A stretch of 64,000 bases of DNA from Vibrio sp. 99-70-13A1 (GCF_013114625.1 NZ_VTXD01000003.1:1-64000), one strand, 5' to 3'; shown: positions 45,545-54,706, counted from the first letter of the stretch. A program made the numbers and translations. Notes: a model not told the origin generated them from the letters alone.

Positions 45545-46210
45545 ATGATTAAATTGATTAGCTTTAAAAACTGCCCATTTGTACAACGTGTTATGGGTGC
45601 CCTTGTAATGAAGAATGTGCCATTCGAAATCGAATACATCGAGCTGAATAATAAGCCTCAATGGTTCCTAGACATTTCACCTAATGGTCAAGTGCCCGTA
45701 CTCGTCACCGAAAATGACACGGTACTGTTTGAGTCAGACGCCATTGTTGAATACTTAGATGATAAATACGCTCCGATTGAGGAAGTATCCGCAGAACAAA
45801 AGGCGCTAGATCGTGCATGGTCTTACCAAGCAAGTAAGCACTATATGCCTCAATGTGGCACCATGGGCAGTAAAGATAAAGAGACCTTTGACACTCGCCT
45901 TACCAACCTTGCTAAAGCCTTCACGAAAGCGGAAGGAAAACTAGGTGATACGCCATTCTTCAAAGGTGACTACATTTCTAACGTTGATATTGCGTGGCTA
46001 CCAATACTTCACCGAGCATCCGTTATTAAAGACCACTCAGGCTACGACATGCTAGATGGCTTCCCTAAAGTACAAAAATGGCAAGCGGCATTGATTGAAT
46101 CAGGTTTAACGGCTAAGACCGTTCCAGCTGATTTTGTTGAGAAGTTTAGCGGCTTTTACCTAACCAATACTTACTTAGCAAGCTTAAAAGACAATAAAGA
46201 AGTAGCGTAA
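45545..46210 (+). CDS. glutathione S-transferase-like protein
   Basis: 221 residues. N-terminal thioredoxin fold with the CPFVQRV motif and PNGQVPVL (the cis-Pro loop), and FESDAIVEYL (glutathione gamma-Glu contact). All-helical C-terminal domain with DIAWLPIL. The Cys at the active-site position suggests the omega/beta-like class used for thiol exchange. Followed by a strong terminator. Confidence 0.87.
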   Translation: MIKLISFKNCPFVQRVMGALVMKNVPFEIEYIELNNKPQWFLDISPNGQVPVLVTENDTVLFESDAIVEYLDDKYAPIEEVSAEQKALDRAWSYQASKHYMPQCGTMGSKDKETFDTRLTNLAKAFTKAEGKLGDTPFFKGDYISNVDIAWLPILHRASVIKDHSGYDMLDGFPKVQKWQAALIESGLTAKTVPADFVEKFSGFYLTNTYLASLKDNKEVA

Positions 46211-46287
46211 CCAAGGCTCTCGGCTCTAGTAGAGATAAACTGCCGAAGCGGCTTAATCCATTCACTTACCGTCACTAGATCCCCCTG

Positions 46288-46319
46288 AATCGCGAGTTCT
46301 TACGACCTCGCGATTTTTC
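46288..46319. terminator. terminator between GST and thioesterase genes
   Basis: AATCGCGAG and CTCGCGATT around a ten-base loop, then T residues. It serves the GST and perhaps the convergent thioesterase. Confidence 0.82.
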
Positions 46320-46330
46320 TACTCTCATCG

Positions 46331-46804
46331 CTAATTCCCCAGCCATTCATTCGGCACTCTAACTGCCACCACGCTCGCTTTGGCACATACCACTCCTTTA
46401 GATAATAATTGACAATCTAAAGTGATTTTATTCTCTTTGGCTTCTTGAATAGTTGCCTGAAGTTCGACTTCACAATCTATGGCGACAGGCTTTAAAAACG
46501 AGACATCTAATTTCCCTGTGGCAAACCAAATGGTGTCACCTTCGCCAATGGCTCGCCCAGCCATTTGGTAACCTTTTGCAATGGCGGTGCAGACACAATG
46601 GCAATCGATAATCGTAGAAATGATGCCGCCGTTAAGAAAATGAGTCGGTCCGGCAGAGTGGTGGGAAGAAGGCATAAAAAAGCAAGATGAGGCATCATCC
46701 TCTGTCCAATAGCTTTTGATTTGCAGCCCATCAGGGTTTTCAGCCCCACACCCGTAGCAGTGGTTATTTGGAATTTGGTCTTGGAACATTATTGGCTTAG
46801 TCAT
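46331..46804 (-). CDS. PaaI-type hotdog thioesterase
   Basis: 157 residues, preceded by GGAGGGGGAGT. The NHCYGCGAENPDGLQIK opening and HFLNGGIISTIIDCHCVCTAIA core match the hotdog fold with the Gly-Gly-x-x-x-x-x-x-Asp region. It probably cleaves an acyl-CoA; the substrate is not deducible. Read leftward, with a LysR regulator upstream on the same strand. Confidence 0.83.
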   Translation of the reverse strand: MTKPIMFQDQIPNNHCYGCGAENPDGLQIKSYWTEDDASSCFFMPSSHHSAGPTHFLNGGIISTIIDCHCVCTAIAKGYQMAGRAIGEGDTIWFATGKLDVSFLKPVAIDCEVELQATIQEAKENKITLDCQLLSKGVVCAKASVVAVRVPNEWLGN

Positions 46805-46857
46805 ACTCCCCCTCCATTTTTACAAAGTATATAAGAGTATGAAAAAAGTGCAGGTTT

Positions 46858-47697
46858 CTATGATTTACACGATGTCAGCTCCACCAGCTGATCAAGGACA
46901 TCTTTATCTAATATTGGGTGAGGCTTCACGCCCAAAACCAAAACAATATCCACGGAGGGCAACGCTGGCATATTCTCTAACACCTTCAAATTCGAAGTCG
47001 TGCTCAATTTACCCAGCACACCTATAGCTAAACCTTCTTGAACAATACCCCGCAATGCAGAAGCCGTATTACAACATGCAAGCAATTGGTAAGGAGTACC
47101 TTGTTTGGTCAGCACATCCACTGCCGCGCCGTGATATTTACAATCCGATTGAAACAACGCAAGCGGTAAAGGTTGAGAATCATCAATCTCAAAGTCAGGA
47201 TGGCTTATCCACACACCTACATCATTGGTTAGCCAATAGCCTTCTTCCGTGCCTGGAGCACGAGTCAGAATTGCCGCGTCTAACTTTCCTTCATCCAACC
47301 ATTCTCGCAATGTGATACTGGGTTGGCTGAAGACTTGAATAGAACACGTTGGTTCTGACTGTTTTAAAATACGGATGACTTTAGGAAGAATGGCGTCGTT
47401 GTAATCTTCAGGACAACCCAGCCGAAGTGGTTGTTTATTTTCGTAACGCTTCACTTGTTTCAAAGCTTTGTTGTGTAAAGCCACCAATTGTTCAGCATGA
47501 GAACGTAATGCTAGCCCCGCCTCACTTAGCACTAAATTTCGCCCTTCTTTCTCAAACAGGGTGACACCAAGCTCTTCTTCCAACTTACGCATTTGCGCAC
47601 TGAACGCTGATTGGGTGCGGTTAATTTGTTTGGCTGCTCGGGTAAAGCTGCTGGTTTCAACAAACGCTAGAAAGCTTCTCAACGCATCAATATCCAT
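46858..47697 (-). CDS. LysR family regulator divergent from GST
   Basis: 279 residues: helix-turn-helix in FVETSSFTRAAKQINRTQSAFSAQMRKLEEELG, then an effector domain starting PLRLGCPEDYNDAILPKV. The gap to the oppositely read GST gene contains a TTATCCG/CGGATAA dyad with the LysR T-N11-A spacing. The likely target is that GST. Confidence 0.87.
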   Translation of the reverse strand: MDIDALRSFLAFVETSSFTRAAKQINRTQSAFSAQMRKLEEELGVTLFEKEGRNLVLSEAGLALRSHAEQLVALHNKALKQVKRYENKQPLRLGCPEDYNDAILPKVIRILKQSEPTCSIQVFSQPSITLREWLDEGKLDAAILTRAPGTEEGYWLTNDVGVWISHPDFEIDDSQPLPLALFQSDCKYHGAAVDVLTKQGTPYQLLACCNTASALRGIVQEGLAIGVLGKLSTTSNLKVLENMPALPSVDIVLVLGVKPHPILDKDVLDQLVELTSCKS

Positions 47698-47740
47698 ATC
47701 TTTCGCTATCCATCGTTTCTATAAATGTATGACATCAAAA

Positions 47741-47761
47741 TTATCCGTTAGTCCCGGATAA
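47741..47761. promoter_or_regulatory. LysR box candidate
   Basis: TTATCCG, seven bases, CGGATAA: perfect seven-base arms midway between LysR and GST. Confidence 0.6.
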
Positions 47762-47825
47762 CACAATCCCTTAATCTGAAAACACACAAGGCAAAACTCA
47801 CACTCGCGACAAACAAGGAAGAATC

Positions 47826-48473
47826 ATGCAGCTTTTTATTGGTAATCAAAATTACTCCACTTGGTCATTACGCGCTTGGCTTATCTTTGCCCAATATAAG
47901 ATTGAAGCCGACATTACTAAACTTCAACTGTTTAGTGATGATTTCTACAATACATTGCAAGAAGTGACACCTACGGCAAAAGTACCCACATTGGTCGATG
48001 GAGATATTCATGTATGGGACTCTCTCGCCATTTTGGAATACGTTAATGAAACCTATCTAGATGGGAAAGCATGGCCGACTATCACAAAAGAGAAAGCTCA
48101 CGCACGAGCGATTACCGCTGAAATGCATTCTGGCTTTTTTGATTTAAGAAATGAGCTGCCAATGAACTGCCGAGCAAAGCGCGAACTTGATCTAAGCAAA
48201 GGAGCATTAAAGGATTTATCGCGTATTGATGAGCTTTGGTCACAACAAATGGATCAGCACCCAGACGGATGGTTATTTGGCGAGTGGTCCATTGCAGACG
48301 CAATGTATGCCCCTGTTGCATTAAGAGTAGAAACTTACGGTATTAAGTTATCTGAAAAAGCGACTGTTTATCAGCAAAAAGTACTGAATAGCCCTGCGAT
48401 AAAACAGTGGTTAGCAGAGGCGAGCCTAGAAACTGAAATCGTAGAAGAAGACGAGGCTGGTTCTCCCGCTTAA
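47826..48473 (+). CDS. glutathione S-transferase-like protein
   Basis: 215 residues, GGAAG ribosome binding site. N-terminal QLFIGNQNYSTWSLRAWLIF with Ser/Tyr rather than Cys near the active site, then TAKVPTLVDG and WDSLAILEYVNE. The C-terminal domain has SIADAMYAPVALR. It is of the GST family with a Tyr/Ser-type active site; the substrate is unknown. Probably activated by the divergent LysR. The C-terminus is acidic. Confidence 0.85.
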   Translation: MQLFIGNQNYSTWSLRAWLIFAQYKIEADITKLQLFSDDFYNTLQEVTPTAKVPTLVDGDIHVWDSLAILEYVNETYLDGKAWPTITKEKAHARAITAEMHSGFFDLRNELPMNCRAKRELDLSKGALKDLSRIDELWSQQMDQHPDGWLFGEWSIADAMYAPVALRVETYGIKLSEKATVYQQKVLNSPAIKQWLAEASLETEIVEEDEAGSPA

Positions 48474-48518
48474 CTGCTCTAAAATCACGTTTGGTAAAAT
48501 CAGTTAAACCAAGCTGAG

Positions 48519-48541
48519 CAAGGCAAGGCAAGGCAAGGCAA
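48519..48541. repeat. 5-bp tandem repeat, CAAGG x4
   Basis: Four exact copies and a partial one, just downstream of the GST gene and directly before its terminator. Confidence 0.9.
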
Positions 48542-48546
48542 AGAAT

Positions 48547-48578
48547 AAAACACCGCTCAAATTTCGAAGCGGTGTTTT
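48547..48578 (+). terminator. terminator after GST
   Basis: AAAACACCGCT and AGCGGTGTTTT are perfect 11-base arms with A and T tracts. Confidence 0.85.
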
Positions 48579-48604
48579 ATTTTGGGGGGTACTTGTGAAG
48601 CGTC

Positions 48605-48976
48605 TTAGATGCACAAAACAATCGAGCCACAAAGCATCAATAAGATGGTCGCATACCAAAATGCTTGCACTTTATTATCAGCAACGTTTACTCGAATGTA
48701 GTTAACCTCTTCATTTGCCATGGTGACAAATTCAGAATAGTCGATTGATAATTCTCTGTTTGCATCTTTTAAATTTTGTTGAAGCTTGCTAAAAACAGTA
48801 TCAACAAAACCGCCAGCGCCTCCTTCTGTGCCCGCAGAAAGGGCAAGGTTATCCCATACCACCATCCGAGATTCGTATTCACTTTCACTTACTCGGTTCA
48901 TTGCACGTAAGTCATACTCACGTTTAGTACGTTCATAACCCATTTTTTTCAGGCTAAGGTTTTGTAAACCATTCAC
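48605..48976 (-). CDS. tail-anchored small protein of unknown family
   Basis: 123 residues. A charged soluble part (residues 1-100, with KKMGYERTKREYDLRAMN at the front and a Gly-rich TEGGAGGF near 50) and one C-terminal hydrophobic segment, WYATILLMLCGSIVLCI. There is no signal peptide, so it would be tail-anchored in the inner membrane with the bulk in the cytoplasm. No family recognised. Confidence 0.55.
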   Translation of the reverse strand: MNGLQNLSLKKMGYERTKREYDLRAMNRVSESEYESRMVVWDNLALSAGTEGGAGGFVDTVFSKLQQNLKDANRELSIDYSEFVTMANEEVNYIRVNVADNKVQAFWYATILLMLCGSIVLCI

Positions 48977-49450
48977 AGTTGGTACTCCAAAAATTTCATT
49001 AGATATAAAAGAGCATTCAAAGGCTCATAAACTGTGACAAAACAGATCTTAAAAAGGGCTATCTAATGACAATTTTTTCAGGATAAATATATTTTCAGAG
49101 CTTCGAAGAGCAAGATAAATTGCTCACCTGAAGCGCTTAGTTTCGGGCAGGCATAGTAGATAGGTCGTTAATTCATCGCAACTAGGGGATTTTGTCTAGA
49201 CGACAAATAGTTTTGCGCGAATAAATGGCTTACAAAGGAAAGGAGCTGAAGATTAAATTTAAAGTAAGTGGGGATAAACGAAGATAAGCAGACAAGCAGA
49301 CAAGCAGACAAGCAGACAAGCAGACAAGCAAAAAGTAATGAACGAAAACCGAATACAAAAATAAGTACCGCAAAACGGATGTTTACGATACTTATATTGA
49401 TCATCTAAAGCAGTTTCTGCTCAGAAAACTAAGGGATGACTCGTTAGCGA
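48977..49450. other. intergenic, AT-rich with repeat block
   Basis: 474 bp. The only structured content is the GCAGACAA repeat at 49288. A minus-strand frame over the repeat (49168-49404) is an artefact of the repeat and has no gene features. Confidence 0.5.
49288..49327. repeat. 8-bp tandem repeat, GCAGACAA x5
   Basis: Five exact copies in the gap before the second DUF465 gene. Confidence 0.95.
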
Positions 49451-49711
49451 TTAATTTGCCGCAGCGTGATGTTTCACAAGTTTTGTATGCAGTTTGTCTT
49501 TCAACTCCATGCGTTCAACTTTGAGGTTATGCATATTGTCATCATCAATTGGGCTGCCAGAAATTTCTAATTGGCGAATATCATAATCAAGCTCATGATA
49601 CTTTTGAAGAGCCGCTTTGAATGCTTCATCATCATGATTTAGCTGGACAATATCGAGTTTAAGCTCTGGAAAATCTAAAATAAAAGCATGGTTTTCATTT
49701 AGCATCGGCAT
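49451..49711 (-). CDS. YdcH-like DUF465 protein (copy 2)
   Basis: 86 residues. NENHAFILDFPELKLDI, LDYDIRQLEISGSPIDDDNMH and LKDKLHTKLVK align with the DUF465 protein at 31248-31484. Both have the two-helix coiled form and no known function; the second copy has a longer basic/Ala C-terminal tail (KHHAAAN). Monocistronic. Confidence 0.85.
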   Translation of the reverse strand: MPMLNENHAFILDFPELKLDIVQLNHDDEAFKAALQKYHELDYDIRQLEISGSPIDDDNMHNLKVERMELKDKLHTKLVKHHAAAN

Positions 49712-49802
49712 TTCCTTTTATAATCTGATTGTTCGTTAGTATAGAAGTAAATCCCAACCAGAAATGCGGCTTAAAACGCAAAATCGCCAGCTTATTATGA
49801 CT

Positions 49803-50567
49803 CTACTGCTTTTCAGTAAAGGTCACTTCATATTGACCTAATTCACTATAGTTAACCTGGGTGAGTTGGTTGAATTCAACGTTGACAACACCACAGTAAG
49901 ATCCAGTAATCAAAGCTTCACCCGCTTGGAAAGCTACGCCTCTGCGAGTCATGTAATTCACCAGCCAATAGATAGGGCTTACTGAATTCTCATTTGGATG
50001 AACGCCAGAAAAAGACTGTTTGTTATCCCCTTGAGTCACTTCAATTGCAATAGACGCGGCTGAGAAGGCTTTGTCACGTTCAATTTCAGGGCCAATGAAT
50101 AAACCTTGGTTAGTCAAACCGTCTGCTAACAAATCTGGAAATTCAGTGCCACTGTCTGCAGCGTAACGTGCTTGGATGAGTTCCAAAGCCATATGGCAAG
50201 AACCAATCGCGTCATTGATTTGTGCTTCAGTGTAACCTTCATCGCTAGCAAGCAACGCTTTCGATAACACAAATGCAATTTCTGGCTCGATGCGTACAAC
50301 ACCTTTGTCCGCATAAAGCGCACAATGCGTACCTTGTTGTACGTCATTACCAAAAATAGGGCCAACAACCAGCTTACCTTCCGCTAATGGTTGCAAGCAC
50401 TTCCAACCCGCCACGGTGTCATCATTTAACTCGATCATTGCTGATTGAATACATAGTGCATCTTCAACGCTGTTTGGGCGAATTGCTTCGCTTAAGCATG
50501 GCGCTTTAATTCCTGCAACACGACGGCTCAACAGCTCTTGAGCGGCTTGCTTATATAGATCACTCAT
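49803..50567 (-). CDS. 2-keto-4-pentenoate hydratase/fumarylacetoacetate hydrolase-family protein
   Basis: 254 residues. Metal-binding and core elements of the MhpD/FAA hydrolase fold: VRIEPEIAFVLSK (Glu ligands), CHMALELIQARY, and HPNENSVSPIYWLVNYM. MhpD-type enzymes hydrate 2-hydroxypentadienoate in aromatic meta-cleavage, but no other such gene is near, so the substrate may differ. Monocistronic. Confidence 0.8.
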   Translation of the reverse strand: MSDLYKQAAQELLSRRVAGIKAPCLSEAIRPNSVEDALCIQSAMIELNDDTVAGWKCLQPLAEGKLVVGPIFGNDVQQGTHCALYADKGVVRIEPEIAFVLSKALLASDEGYTEAQINDAIGSCHMALELIQARYAADSGTEFPDLLADGLTNQGLFIGPEIERDKAFSAASIAIEVTQGDNKQSFSGVHPNENSVSPIYWLVNYMTRRGVAFQAGEALITGSYCGVVNVEFNQLTQVNYSELGQYEVTFTEKQ

Positions 50568-50683
50568 ATTGGATCTTCTTTTATTTGTATTATTAAATTA
50601 CATGTATGATATATCAATTTAATTCAACAGGGTAGAGAATCATTCTTGCTCTTCGACACTGTTATCGAATACGTAACTGGTCA

Positions 50684-51079
50684 TTATTCTTTATCAAAAC
50701 TGTCCACAATAATCGCGCCCATTGAGGCTGGCATTGTGATCACGATTATCCGTTTAAACGAGACAATTGGGTCTTCAGTCAAAGGCAGTTTATCAATGCA
50801 GAACAGCACTAACGCGACTACAAAAGCCGCCATTAAGTAAGCAATAACAATTCGAGAAACAAATACTAACTTACGATTACTGACTTCCCTTTGAAAAACA
50901 CTTTCATAGGTATATAGCCCAAGAAAAACCACAGACAAAGTGAACAACAACATTAAATTGGTGGCAGGCAAGGTTTCCCCCAACTTCCACGCTTCTTCAG
51001 AAAAAGAGATAGGAACAGCTAAAGCGAATGCGCCAACAAATATCTGGCTTGCATCTTCAATATTAAAGCTCCATTTCAT
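50684..51079 (-). CDS. DUF2391-like inner-membrane protein
   Basis: 131 residues from the ATG at 51079 (GGAGG five bases upstream; the frame extends 18 bases further). The segment DASQIFVGAFALAVPISFSEE resembles the DUF2391 family opening. Four hydrophobic segments follow. Function unknown. Read leftward, separately from its neighbours. Confidence 0.6.
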   Translation of the reverse strand: MKWSFNIEDASQIFVGAFALAVPISFSEEAWKLGETLPATNLMLLFTLSVVFLGLYTYESVFQREVSNRKLVFVSRIVIAYLMAAFVVALVLFCIDKLPLTEDPIVSFKRIIVITMPASMGAIIVDSFDKE

Positions 51080-51219
51080 TTTAGCCTCCGCTTCCATTCG
51101 GTTTAGTTTCTAGCACGTTTAGTTTATAGCTCACAGCAATCTTCATTTATAACTTACAGCAATCTTGAATCCGTCTTGAATCCAAGTCGATTCTTACTCT
51201 GCGCCCAATATCCTCTTTA

Positions 51220-51244
51220 TCCATCATCCATCATCCATCATCCA
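51220..51244. repeat. 7-bp tandem repeat, TCCATCA x3.5
   Basis: Three exact copies and a partial one, ending five bases before the stop codon of the MFS gene. Confidence 0.9.
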
Positions 51245-51248
51245 GAGA

Positions 51249-52421
51249 CTAAGCTTCGCTGTTAAAGCCTCGGAAAATGTTCATCAGCGTAATCATGGTA
51301 AACACAATAATTACGAAGGATAAATGCCACGCTTCACCTAAACCTAACTTCACTAACCCCATACTGACTAGAGATGAAACCACCATTTGCCCGCCGCCCG
51401 ACATAGCCGCCGCCGCACCAGCATTTTTCTTGTAAGGCTGCATAACCAAAGCTTGAGCACATGGCAAAGCGATACCATTACCTAAAATCATTAACAGCTG
51501 ACCCAGCATCAAATACAAAGGTTCAACAGGGCAGAAAAAGAACCACACCGCTGCTGCCACATGCAAAACTGGCGTGCATAACAGCATTTTCTTGCTGCCT
51601 AAAATTGGACGGAATCGGTTACAAATACTGGTGCCCCCCAACATACCCAATGCCGGAATCACCGCCCACATTGCGTATTCGTCGGAAGTCATCCCGATTT
51701 GGTTTTGCATAATAAATGGCATCACGGAAACCGTGGTGATCATTAAGCTAAAGTTCAACCAGCCAATGCTCGCAAAGCTCATGAAGTAACGTGACGTCAG
51801 CAGTTCTTTGTATTGCAGCACCATATTTTTTACCGATGGAATACTAGAACGCTCAGCCACTGTTTCTTTAAAGCGAAACGCAATAATCACCCACGCCAGT
51901 GATACATAACCAAACAAAGAGATGAACACCATGCTCCAGCCGAAGTGGAAATTAATGAACCCGCCAAGCACTGGTGCAATTAAAGGAGTAATCGAAGCAG
52001 CCATCGCAATGTAAGACATCGCAACGGGCAGCTCTGCGCCACTGAAACGATCGCGAGTCGATGCTCTCGCCAGTACCGCGCAACACCCGGTGCCTAACCC
52101 TTGCAGGAAACGTCCCATCACAATTCCAGTAAAGGAGTCGCTCAAAAATATGATCATCAATAAACCGAGCAAGGCGATAAACAGCCCAGTTAACAACACT
52201 TTCTTGCGCCCTAACGCATCTGAAATCGGTCCGTAAATAAACTGAGAAGGACCAAAACCCAATAGATAAATACTGACGAGCAGTTGAGCTTCTTCAAGAG
52301 AGATTGAAAAGTCTTTAGCTATCCAAGGTAGTGACGGAAAAACTAAGCCCATACTCAGCTGACCTACACTGATAATTAAGCAGGCTAAAAGAATGGTTCT
52401 AAATTGAAATGGGCGACTCAT
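51249..52421 (-). CDS. Bcr/CflA-type MFS multidrug exporter
   Basis: 390 residues, 12 transmembrane helices. LLVSIYLLGFGPSQFIYGPISDALGRKKVLL is the DHA1 loop motif A region, and GRFLQGLGTGCCAVLARA is the motif C-like turn of Bcr/CflA. It overlaps the soxR stop by four bases (ATGA), so the two are translationally coupled. A SoxR-controlled redox-cycling drug exporter is a reasonable reading. Confidence 0.87.
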   Translation of the reverse strand: MSRPFQFRTILLACLIISVGQLSMGLVFPSLPWIAKDFSISLEEAQLLVSIYLLGFGPSQFIYGPISDALGRKKVLLTGLFIALLGLLMIIFLSDSFTGIVMGRFLQGLGTGCCAVLARASTRDRFSGAELPVAMSYIAMAASITPLIAPVLGGFINFHFGWSMVFISLFGYVSLAWVIIAFRFKETVAERSSIPSVKNMVLQYKELLTSRYFMSFASIGWLNFSLMITTVSVMPFIMQNQIGMTSDEYAMWAVIPALGMLGGTSICNRFRPILGSKKMLLCTPVLHVAAAVWFFFCPVEPLYLMLGQLLMILGNGIALPCAQALVMQPYKKNAGAAAAMSGGGQMVVSSLVSMGLVKLGLGEAWHLSFVIIVFTMITLMNIFRGFNSEA

Positions 52422-52888
52422 GATTTACTGCCTTCTTCGTCAAATTCATCGACTAACCGCTGCGCACCATTTCCATTTTCATGGAGGATGTCTTCAGGGT
52501 TGAGTAACTGGCACTTCTTCATACTCAAACAGCCACAACCAATACAGCCCGTTAAATTCTCACTTAATGACTGGATCTGCTTCATTTTATGGTCGAGATC
52601 TTTCTGCCACTTCTTAGCAACCTTTTCCCAATCTCGCTTCGTCGGCGTTTTGTTCATGGGTAAGCTCGCAAGCTCAAGCGTAATTTCTTCAAGGGTGAAA
52701 CCGATGGATTGAGCCACTTGAATAAGCGCAATTCTGCGCAACATAGAGGTGTTGTATCGGCGTTGGTTACCATTAGTCCTTATCGATGATATGAGGTTCT
52801 TGGTTTCGTAAAAACGCAGAGCAGACGCTGCCACTCCGCTTCTTTCTGACAGTTGCCCTACGGTTAGGTAGTTATTATTTATCATGAT
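52418..52888 (-). CDS. soxR: SoxR, redox-sensing MerR-family activator
   Basis: 156 residues from the ATG at 52888; the longer frame from 52933 is less likely. MerR helix-turn-helix: YLTVGQLSERSGVAASALRFYE. The [2Fe-2S] cluster motif C-x2-C-x-C-x5-C is Cys114, Cys117, Cys119, Cys125. It senses oxidised cluster or redox-active compounds. Here it precedes an MFS exporter in one operon, as in many non-enteric bacteria where SoxR controls efflux directly. Confidence 0.92.
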   Translation of the reverse strand: MMINNNYLTVGQLSERSGVAASALRFYETKNLISSIRTNGNQRRYNTSMLRRIALIQVAQSIGFTLEEITLELASLPMNKTPTKRDWEKVAKKWQKDLDHKMKQIQSLSENLTGCIGCGCLSMKKCQLLNPEDILHENGNGAQRLVDEFDEEGSKS

Positions 52889-52936
52889 GTTAAACCTGAA
52901 ATACAACGATGAGATCAATATGAATGAAGACATTAA

Positions 52937-52954
52937 CTTGAAGTTAACTTTAAT
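52937..52954. promoter_or_regulatory. SoxR box in the soxR promoter
   Basis: The palindrome AAGTTAACTT at 52941-52950 in a TTGAAGTTAACTTTAA context matches the core of the E. coli SoxR site (CCTCAAGTTAACTTGAGG). It is 49 bp upstream of the soxR start, implying autoregulation of the soxR-MFS operon. Confidence 0.7.
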
Positions 52955-53278
52955 TATATACTATACGCCAACGGGCAAATTTTGTTCGAATAATTAAACT
53001 GATTTCTTATATTTTATGGAGAGAGTCTAAGACAGGTATTGATGCTCACTACGCAAGAGACGTAAATAGTAATGAGCAACAAAGCAGACAAAGAACAGCC
53101 AGAATAACGGTACGACTTAACAAAGCGATGGGGCTTAGTTAAGTGATGAGGCTTACCAAAGTGATGAGAATAAATAAGCGATGAAAATAGATAAGTCACT
53201 TAATTCAATCGATAGACGCGCCACTGAATAAATAGATAGGCATGTAGATATGTCACTTAAATAGATAAAGAGAAGCGA
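52955..53278. other. intergenic, no supported gene
   Basis: About 324 bp between soxR and the aldehyde dehydrogenase. It contains degenerate AAGTGATGA and ATAGATAA-like repetitive text at 53100-53270 but no gene, hairpin terminator or RNA that I can support. Confidence 0.45.
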
Positions 53279-54706
53279 CTAACTACCGCCAAAGCATAAA
53301 TACTTCACATCTAAATATTCATCGATGCCTTGTTTAGCACCTTCTCGCCCAATACCCGACTGTTTGATTCCGCCAAAAGGGGCAACTTCCGTTGAAATGA
53401 TCCCTTCATTAATCCCCACCATGCCATATTCCAACGCTTCAGCAATTTTCCATACTCGATGAATATTCTGGCTATAAAAATACGCCGCTAACCCGTAAAT
53501 GGTGTCGTTCGCCATATGGATTAACTCTTCATCACTGTCAAAGCGCATGATTGGCGCCACGGGACCAAAGATCTCTTGCTGGACGATATCCATGTCATGG
53601 GACACATTTCGAAGCACCACCGGCTGCATGAATAATCCAGGAAGCGTTTTAAGAGGAGTGACTGGGATAGCACCTTGCTCAATAGCGCGGTCAATTTTAG
53701 ATTGAATACCCGTCTTCGCTGATTCACTGATCACAGGACCTATATTCACCTCGCTTTCCAAACCGTTCCCTACTTTGAACTTTTGAACCTCAGCATCTAA
53801 CTTAGTCACAAAAGTATCGTACACATTGCTGTGAATATAAAATCGGTTCGCGCAGACACAAGTTTGCCCAGCATTACGAAACTTAGATGCCAATGCGCCT
53901 TTTACTGCGGCATCAATATCTGCATCTTCAAATACAATAAACGGAGCATTGCCGCCGAGTTCCATAGAAGTTCGCTTAATGTCATGCGCACTTTGCTGCA
54001 TCAACAGGCTTCCAACTTTAGTCGAACCAGTAAAGGACAGTTTTCGTATCAATGGGTGTGAGGTGAAAATATCTCCAACTTGAGGCGCTGTGTTTCCTAG
54101 CACCACTTTTATCACGTCGCGCGGGATACCCGCTTGATAGGCAAGTTCAACGACAGCAAAAGCCGATAGTGGCGTCAGTTCAGCAGGCTTCACGATAAAA
54201 CTGCAACCAGCAGCCAATGCCGGAGCCGCTTTACGGGTGATCATCGCAATAGGAAAATTCCAAGGCGTAATGGCGCATGCCACGCCAATTGGCTGTTTGA
54301 TGGTAACAAAACGTTTATCGCCAGAATTAGCGGGAATGGTTTCCCCATATGTTCGCTTGGCTTCTTCTGCAAACCATTCTATAAAGCTTGCCCCATAGAG
54401 CACTTCACCTTGAGCTTCGGGTAATGGTTTACCTTGCTCTAAGGTCATTAACCGGCTTAAATCTTCTTGGTTCTCTAATAGCAGTTCATACCAGCGGTGT
54501 AAAAAGCCTGAACGAGTTTTCGCAGGAAGTGCCGCCCAACTTTTTTGCGCCGTATGCGAACGCTCAATGTCGGCTAATATTTCAACATCACTTGAAACTG
54601 GTGCATAGCCGATAATATCGGCTGTCGCAGGGTTACTCACAGCAAGCGCTTTGTCTGATTCTGTAACCATAAAAGACAGTAAGCTTTGATTTTTTATCTG
54701 TTGCAT
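53279..54706 (-). CDS. gabD: NAD(P)-dependent succinate-semialdehyde dehydrogenase
   Basis: 475 residues, normal for the family. Catalytic Cys283 in GQTCVCANR, general base Glu249 in ELGGNAPFIVFE, Asn150 in PWNFP, and GSTKVGS cofactor loop. The GQTCVCANR context is characteristic of GabD-type enzymes that oxidise succinate semialdehyde to succinate in the GABA pathway. No GABA transaminase is adjacent, so another aldehyde substrate is possible. Read leftward from a repeat-bearing promoter. Confidence 0.87.
   Translation of the reverse strand: MQQIKNQSLLSFMVTESDKALAVSNPATADIIGYAPVSSDVEILADIERSHTAQKSWAALPAKTRSGFLHRWYELLLENQEDLSRLMTLEQGKPLPEAQGEVLYGASFIEWFAEEAKRTYGETIPANSGDKRFVTIKQPIGVACAITPWNFPIAMITRKAAPALAAGCSFIVKPAELTPLSAFAVVELAYQAGIPRDVIKVVLGNTAPQVGDIFTSHPLIRKLSFTGSTKVGSLLMQQSAHDIKRTSMELGGNAPFIVFEDADIDAAVKGALASKFRNAGQTCVCANRFYIHSNVYDTFVTKLDAEVQKFKVGNGLESEVNIGPVISESAKTGIQSKIDRAIEQGAIPVTPLKTLPGLFMQPVVLRNVSHDMDIVQQEIFGPVAPIMRFDSDEELIHMANDTIYGLAAYFYSQNIHRVWKIAEALEYGMVGINEGIISTEVAPFGGIKQSGIGREGAKQGIDEYLDVKYLCFGGS

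Noticed and set aside
49168..49404. 78-codon Leu/Cys-rich frame
   Set aside because: Its Leu/Cys repeats are the translation of the GCAGACAA tandem repeat.
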